From: Leifsonia sp. CL147
Lineage (GTDB): Bacteria; Actinomycetota; Actinomycetes; Actinomycetales; Microbacteriaceae
Direction of reading: 5' to 3'
Assembly: GCF_900114565.1 (NCBI RefSeq)
Contig: NZ_FOTM01000002.1
Location: forward strand, 124,001 to 188,000
Length of the DNA: 64,000 bases
Shown here piece after piece: positions 59,086 through 64,000 of the stretch. Position 1 is the stretch's first letter; every line of letters begins with the position of its first letter. Made by a program: the position numbers and the translations under genes. The notes below the pieces were generated by a model, which saw nothing but the letters and a program-made list of their open reading frames with translations, was not told where the DNA came from and ran no database searches.

Positions 59086-59124
59086 CGTCCGGGCGGTTGC
59101 ACCCCACTGGGTGCCGCCCGGACG
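59086..59124 (+). other. Hairpin between rpsG and fusA
   Basis: A stem GTCCGGGCG/CGCCCGGAC continues, after a three-base bulge, into GCACCC/GGGTGC with a CACT loop; the C-G pair outside extends it to 59086-59124. A smaller stem GGCCGG/CCGGCC lies at 59050-59066. These sit between two essential genes and precede the fusA ribosome site (GGAGG near 59151). They may reduce transcription or bind a ribosomal protein. Confidence 0.6.
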
Positions 59125-59160
59125 CGACACCTTCCACTTTCAACTTTTCGGAGGAACCCT

Positions 59161-61275
59161 GTGGCACAGGACGTGCTCACTGACCTGAAGAAGGTCCGCA
59201 ACATCGGCATCATGGCGCACATCGATGCCGGCAAGACCACCACGACCGAGCGCATCCTGTTCTACACGGGCGTCAACCACAAGATCGGCGAGACCCACGA
59301 CGGCGCCTCGACCACCGACTGGATGGAGCAGGAGAAGGAGCGCGGCATCACCATCACGTCCGCGGCCGTCACCTGTTTCTGGAACAAGAACCAGATCAAC
59401 ATCATCGACACGCCGGGTCACGTCGACTTCACCGTCGAGGTGGAGCGTTCGCTCCGCGTCCTCGACGGCGCCGTCGCCGTGTTCGACGGCAAGGAGGGCG
59501 TCGAGCCCCAGTCGGAGACGGTCTGGCGCCAGGCGGACAAGTACAACGTCCCGCGCATCTGCTTCGTCAACAAGATGGACAAGCTGGGCGCCGACTTCTA
59601 CTTCACCGTCGACACCATCGTGAAGCGCCTCGGCGCGAAGCCGCTGGTCATGCAGCTCCCGATCGGCTCGGAGTCCGACTTCGTCGGCGTCGTCGACCTG
59701 ATCGAGATGCGCGCGCTGGTCTGGCCGGGCGACTCCAAGGGTGATGTCACCATGGGCGCCAAGTACGAGGTCCAGGAGATCCCCGCCGACCTCAAGGAGA
59801 AGGCCGAGGAGTACCGTCAGACGCTGCTCGAGACCGTCGCCGAGACCGACGACGCGCTGCTCGAGAAGTTCTTCGGCGGCGAAGAGATCACCATCCCGGA
59901 GATCAAGGCCGCCATCCGCAAGCTGACGGTGAACAGCGAGATCTACCCGGTCCTCTGCGGTTCCGCGTTCAAGAACCGCGGTGTCCAGCCGATGCTCGAC
60001 GCCGTGATCGACTACCTCCCGTCGCCGCTCGACGTGCCCTCCATCGAGGCCCACGACCCGCGCGACGAAGAGAAGGTCATCCTCCGCCACCCGGACGCGA
60101 CCGAGCCCTTCGCGGCTCTCGCGTTCAAGGTCGCGGTGCACCCGTTCTTCGGTCGCCTCACTTACGTGCGCGTCTACTCCGGCCGCCTCGACTCCGGCGC
60201 CCAGGTCATCAACTCGACCAAGGGCCGCAAGGAGCGCATCGGCAAGATCTTCCAGATGCACGCCAACAAGGAGAACCCGGTCGACTTCGTCACCGCCGGC
60301 AACATCTACGCGGTGATCGGCCTCAAGGACACGACCACCGGTGACACGCTGTGCGACCCGGACAACCAGGTCGTGCTCGAGTCGATGACCTTCCCGGAGC
60401 CGGTGATCGAGGTCGCCATCGAGCCGAAGACGAAGGCCGACCAGGAGAAGCTGGGCACCGCGATCCAGAAGCTGGCCGAAGAGGACCCGACGTTCCGCAC
60501 CGAGCAGAACCAGGAGACCGGCCAGACCGTCATCAAGGGCATGGGCGAGCTCCACCTCGACATCCTCGTCGACCGCATGAAGCGCGAGTTCAACGTCGAG
60601 GCGAACGTCGGCAAGCCCCAGGTGGCCTACCGCGAGACCCTCCGCCGCACGGTGGAGAAGCACGACTACACCCACAAGAAGCAGACCGGTGGTTCCGGTC
60701 AGTTCGCTAAGGTGCAGATCACCCTGGAGCCGCTCGAAGTCACCCCGGAGACCTCGTACGAGTTCGTGAACGCCGTCACCGGCGGTCGCGTGCCCCGCGA
60801 GTACATCCCCTCGGTGGATGCGGGCATCCAGGACGCGATGCAGGTCGGCGTGCTCGCCGGCTTCCCGACGGTGGGCGTCAAGGCGACGCTCGTCGACGGT
60901 GCAGCGCACGACGTCGACTCCTCGGAGATGGCGTTCAAGATCGCCGGCTCGATGGCCTACAAGGAGGCTGCTCGGAAGGCGAACCCGGTGCTCCTCGAGC
61001 CGCTCATGGCGGTCGAGGTCCGTACACCGGAGGAGTACATGGGCGACGTCATCGGCGACCTGAACTCCCGCCGCGGCCAGATCCAGTCGATGGAGGACGC
61101 CAGCGGTGTCAAGGTGGTGCGTGCCAACGTCCCGCTGTCCGAGATGTTCGGCTACATCGGTGACCTGAGGTCGAAGACCTCGGGCCGCGCGGTGTACTCG
61201 ATGCAGTTCGACAGCTACGCGGAGGTCCCGAAGGCTGTGGCCGACGAGATCGTCCAGAAGAGCAAGGGCGAGTGA
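59161..61275 (+). CDS. fusA: Elongation factor G
   Basis: A 704-residue EF-G with all five domains. The G domain has [19 protein letters not shown] (P loop), DTPGHVDFT and [10 protein letters not shown]; the C-terminal half has [16 protein letters not shown] and GQIQSMED. It translocates tRNAs on the ribosome. Start GTG 59161 has TCGGAGGAACC upstream. No changes typical of fusidic acid resistance are obvious. tuf follows 116 bases later. Confidence 0.98.
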   Translation: MAQDVLTDLKKVRNIGIMAHIDAGKTTTTERILFYTGVNHKIGETHDGASTTDWMEQEKERGITITSAAVTCFWNKNQINIIDTPGHVDFTVEVERSLRVLDGAVAVFDGKEGVEPQSETVWRQADKYNVPRICFVNKMDKLGADFYFTVDTIVKRLGAKPLVMQLPIGSESDFVGVVDLIEMRALVWPGDSKGDVTMGAKYEVQEIPADLKEKAEEYRQTLLETVAETDDALLEKFFGGEEITIPEIKAAIRKLTVNSEIYPVLCGSAFKNRGVQPMLDAVIDYLPSPLDVPSIEAHDPRDEEKVILRHPDATEPFAALAFKVAVHPFFGRLTYVRVYSGRLDSGAQVINSTKGRKERIGKIFQMHANKENPVDFVTAGNIYAVIGLKDTTTGDTLCDPDNQVVLESMTFPEPVIEVAIEPKTKADQEKLGTAIQKLAEEDPTFRTEQNQETGQTVIKGMGELHLDILVDRMKREFNVEANVGKPQVAYRETLRRTVEKHDYTHKKQTGGSGQFAKVQITLEPLEVTPETSYEFVNAVTGGRVPREYIPSVDAGIQDAMQVGVLAGFPTVGVKATLVDGAAHDVDSSEMAFKIAGSMAYKEAARKANPVLLEPLMAVEVRTPEEYMGDVIGDLNSRRGQIQSMEDASGVKVVRANVPLSEMFGYIGDLRSKTSGRAVYSMQFDSYAEVPKAVADEIVQKSKGE

Positions 61276-61391
61276 CCTCGGGTCTCCAGCCTTCGGCAAC
61301 ATCCCGTAACATAAGAAACCAATCCCGTAGAGCTTCCGGTCGAAACCCATCGCCCGGTTCCTCTACACGAGAGTCCTGAGGAGGACCCACA

Positions 61392-62585
<1,194 letters not shown>

Positions 62586-62609
62586 GTCCTTCGCGACTCA
62601 CTCGTGAGA

Positions 62610-62638
62610 GGGTCGGGCCTTCGGGCCCGGCCCTTTTT
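62610..62638 (+). terminator. Intrinsic terminator of the str operon
   Basis: A stem GGGTCGGGCC/GGCCCGGCCC, with one G-T pair, a TTCG tetraloop and a run of five T directly after it, starts 24 bases after the tuf stop. This is the clearest classical terminator of the window. Confidence 0.92.
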
Positions 62639-62743
62639 CGCGTTTCCTGGCGATCCTCTCGCAGCTCTTTACCTCTCGGCATCGCGGACGCAGAATTGAC
62701 GCACCGTTTCAACCGGACGGTCCCGTCGACGAGAGGAACGCCT

Positions 62744-62815
62744 ATGGATACCCACAGCCTCGCAAACCAGCCCACGCCCGCAGGTTCTCGTAACGGAAGT
62801 TCGGGGGCCGCATAG
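62744..62815 (+). CDS. Possible 23-residue peptide after tuf
   Basis: ATG 62744 lies six bases after GAGAGGA and encodes MDTHSLANQPTPAGSRNGSS plus GAA before TAG. The composition is not that of a membrane peptide and I recognise no family. It precedes two tandem hairpins, as a small transcript unit might. The rest of the 409-base gap 62639-63047 holds only these hairpins and nothing else I can assign. Confidence 0.3.
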   Translation: MDTHSLANQPTPAGSRNGSSGAA

Positions 62816-62835
62816 CGGTCGTAGGACATTCAGCT

Positions 62836-62888
62836 GAGTGGCGGCGCGAGGCGCCACTCGAGCGGGGCCGGCATCGCCGGCTCCGCTC
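62836..62888. terminator. Two adjacent hairpins downstream of tuf
   Basis: The first stem is GAGTGGCG/CGCCACTC (8 bp, eight-base loop) at 62836-62859. The second, starting at the next base, is GAGCGGGGCCGGC paired with GCCGGCTCCGCTC around an ATC loop at 62860-62888, with one G-T pair, followed by CTTT. The second is terminator-like; the pair may belong to a small RNA or end the 23-residue gene's transcript. Confidence 0.5.
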
Positions 62889-63047
62889 CTTTGTGCGGTG
62901 TCTCGGAACGTCTGCGCCTGCGCGCGCCACCGCATACGTTCCCAATCGCCGCAGACGCACCTCTCCACACGCAGCAGGGGCGGCGGGTTCTCCACAGAAG
63001 TCCGCAGCGGCGGCTGCTCAGGGGTGGATGAGCCCTAGACCGGGAGG

Positions 63048-64000
63048 ATGACCCGCGACTCCTCGCTCCCCATGCTCGTACTCGTGCGCCACCTCGTCGG
63101 CCACGACGAGACCCGTCAGCAGCACGCCCGCGCTGCCCGGCGCGGCGTCGAGGTCCGCGTGGGACGCGGCGCCTACGTCGAGCGCGAGACCTGGGAAGCG
63201 CTCGCGCGTGCGGAGAAGCAGTGGGTGCGGCTGAGCGCCTACGCGCGCACCCGGGCGCGCGCACCGATCTTCTCGCACTGGTCGGCGGCGGTCCTCCACG
63301 GATTGCCGTTCGCGGACGAACGCACCGGCGACATCCACGTGGCGGTGGGCAGCACGGCGGGCGGTCGTTCCGCGAGGGGGGTCAGGGCGCACTCGGTCCA
63401 GGTGCCCGAGGAGGACATCGTCCAGATCGACGGCATGCTCTGCACCGACCTGGCCCGGACCGTCGTCGACATCGCCGCGACCTCTCCGATGCGGGAGGCT
63501 GTCGCGGCGACGGACCACGTCCTGCGCGGCGCGAGCGCCCGCTCTGCGGAAGAGTACTCCGAGGAGGTTCGCCGCGGGCTGCTGGCCGCTTGGATGCGGG
63601 CACAGCCTCTGCGCGGCCATCGCCGTGCCCTCGATGTCCTCTCCTTCGCCGATGGCCGGTCCGAATCGGTGCTGGAGTCGGTCAGCAGGCTCGCGATGTA
63701 CGAGGCCGGCCTCCCGAAGCCGGAGCTGCAGAGGTCGTTCTCCGACGCGCGAGGAAGGATCGGCTACGTCGACTTCGCCTGGCCCGACTTCCGCATCATC
63801 GGGGAGGCCGACGGCGATGCCAAATACCTGGATGCCGCGCTCCGCGGCGGCCGTACGGCCGAGCGGGTGGTTCTCGAGGAGAAGATCCGGGAGGACCGCC
63901 TCCGCGCGCTCGGATGGACGGTCGTGCGCTGGCGCTGGCCGGCCGTGCAGCGCCCGGCGGAGCTGATTGCGGCCCTCAGCGCAGCGGGCCTGCCCGCCGA
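63048..64000 (+). CDS. AbiEi-like protein with nuclease-like C-terminal domain (partial)
   Basis: The gene runs off the right edge; 317 residues are visible. The first ~180 residues resemble AbiEi-type winged-helix antitoxin regions, with RRGVEVRVGRGAYVERETW, PIFSHWSAAVLHGLPF and the MLCTDLARTVVDIA helix. The C-terminal part looks like a PD-(D/E)xK nuclease fold as found in DUF559 proteins: RSESVLESVSRLAMYEAGLP, GRIGYVDFAWPD, IIGEADGDAKY and LRALGWTVVRWRW. The Glu, Asp and Glu-x-Asp series could bind metal. Such proteins are common and poorly understood in actinobacteria. ATG 63048 lies directly behind GGGAGG; ATG 63072 is possible. Confidence 0.65.
   Translation, partial: MTRDSSLPMLVLVRHLVGHDETRQQHARAARRGVEVRVGRGAYVERETWEALARAEKQWVRLSAYARTRARAPIFSHWSAAVLHGLPFADERTGDIHVAVGSTAGGRSARGVRAHSVQVPEEDIVQIDGMLCTDLARTVVDIAATSPMREAVAATDHVLRGASARSAEEYSEEVRRGLLAAWMRAQPLRGHRRALDVLSFADGRSESVLESVSRLAMYEAGLPKPELQRSFSDARGRIGYVDFAWPDFRIIGEADGDAKYLDAALRGGRTAERVVLEEKIREDRLRALGWTVVRWRWPAVQRPAELIAALSAAGLPA

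Noticed and set aside
59140-61350. A 736-residue frame antisense to fusA
   Set aside because: Shadow of the EF-G gene in GC-rich code.

Overview
The window is high-GC DNA from an actinobacterium, most likely a member of the Microbacteriaceae (Leifsonia-like). The evidence is the strong GC bias at third codon positions, actinobacterial-type RpoB, RpoC, EF-G and EF-Tu, an Lhr helicase beside a Nei2-type glycosylase, a class II HelD, and many ATGA or GTGA gene overlaps. The genus call is an inference. No tRNA, rRNA, CRISPR array or insertion sequence is visible.

Layout. 1-7.5 kb: the start of an envelope protein (LCP-like), a divergent MarR/flavin reductase pair with a candidate operator between them, and nei2 and lhr. 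7.5-11.4 kb: an accessory locus with a short EspC/WXG-like protein, a large secreted-type alpha/beta hydrolase with helical N-terminus, and a tandem array of lipoproteins (two intact, one decayed); it looks like an effector with linked surface partners. 11.4-18.5 kb: an esterase, a Nudix-like protein, an alpha/beta hydrolase with its TetR regulator and a clean operator, a DEAD-box helicase, and helD. 18.6-22.1 kb: a decay strip with three broken genes (HIT, GNAT, PhzF) among small intact genes. 22.2-37 kb: DUF1684/SRPBCC pair, an ECF42-type sigma factor with a YCII partner, EVE, DUF427, TPR, SprT-like and CGNR proteins, the 5-oxoprolinase operon pxpABC, a RES/Xre toxin-antitoxin pair, a spermidine-synthase-like protein, a LuxR-type two-component system and a reductase.

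37-44.6 kb: rpoB-rpoC with a good promoter and a strong terminator. 45-56.1 kb: a complete type IV pilus set without outer-membrane parts (pilB, pilT, pilC, pilA, three minor pilin-like genes, pilD, pilM, pilN, pilO). 56.2-57.8 kb: two membrane proteins. 57.9-62.6 kb: the str operon (rpsL, rpsG, fusA, tuf) with a consensus-like promoter and a terminator. The window ends in a truncated AbiEi-like protein with a nuclease-like C-terminus.

How it fits together: the transcription and translation core (rpoBC, str operon, and HelD as an RNA polymerase recycling factor) is interrupted by the pilus cluster. The best candidates for undescribed biology are the hydrolase/lipoprotein locus at 7.7-11.4 kb and the pilus cluster set between rpoC and rpsL.
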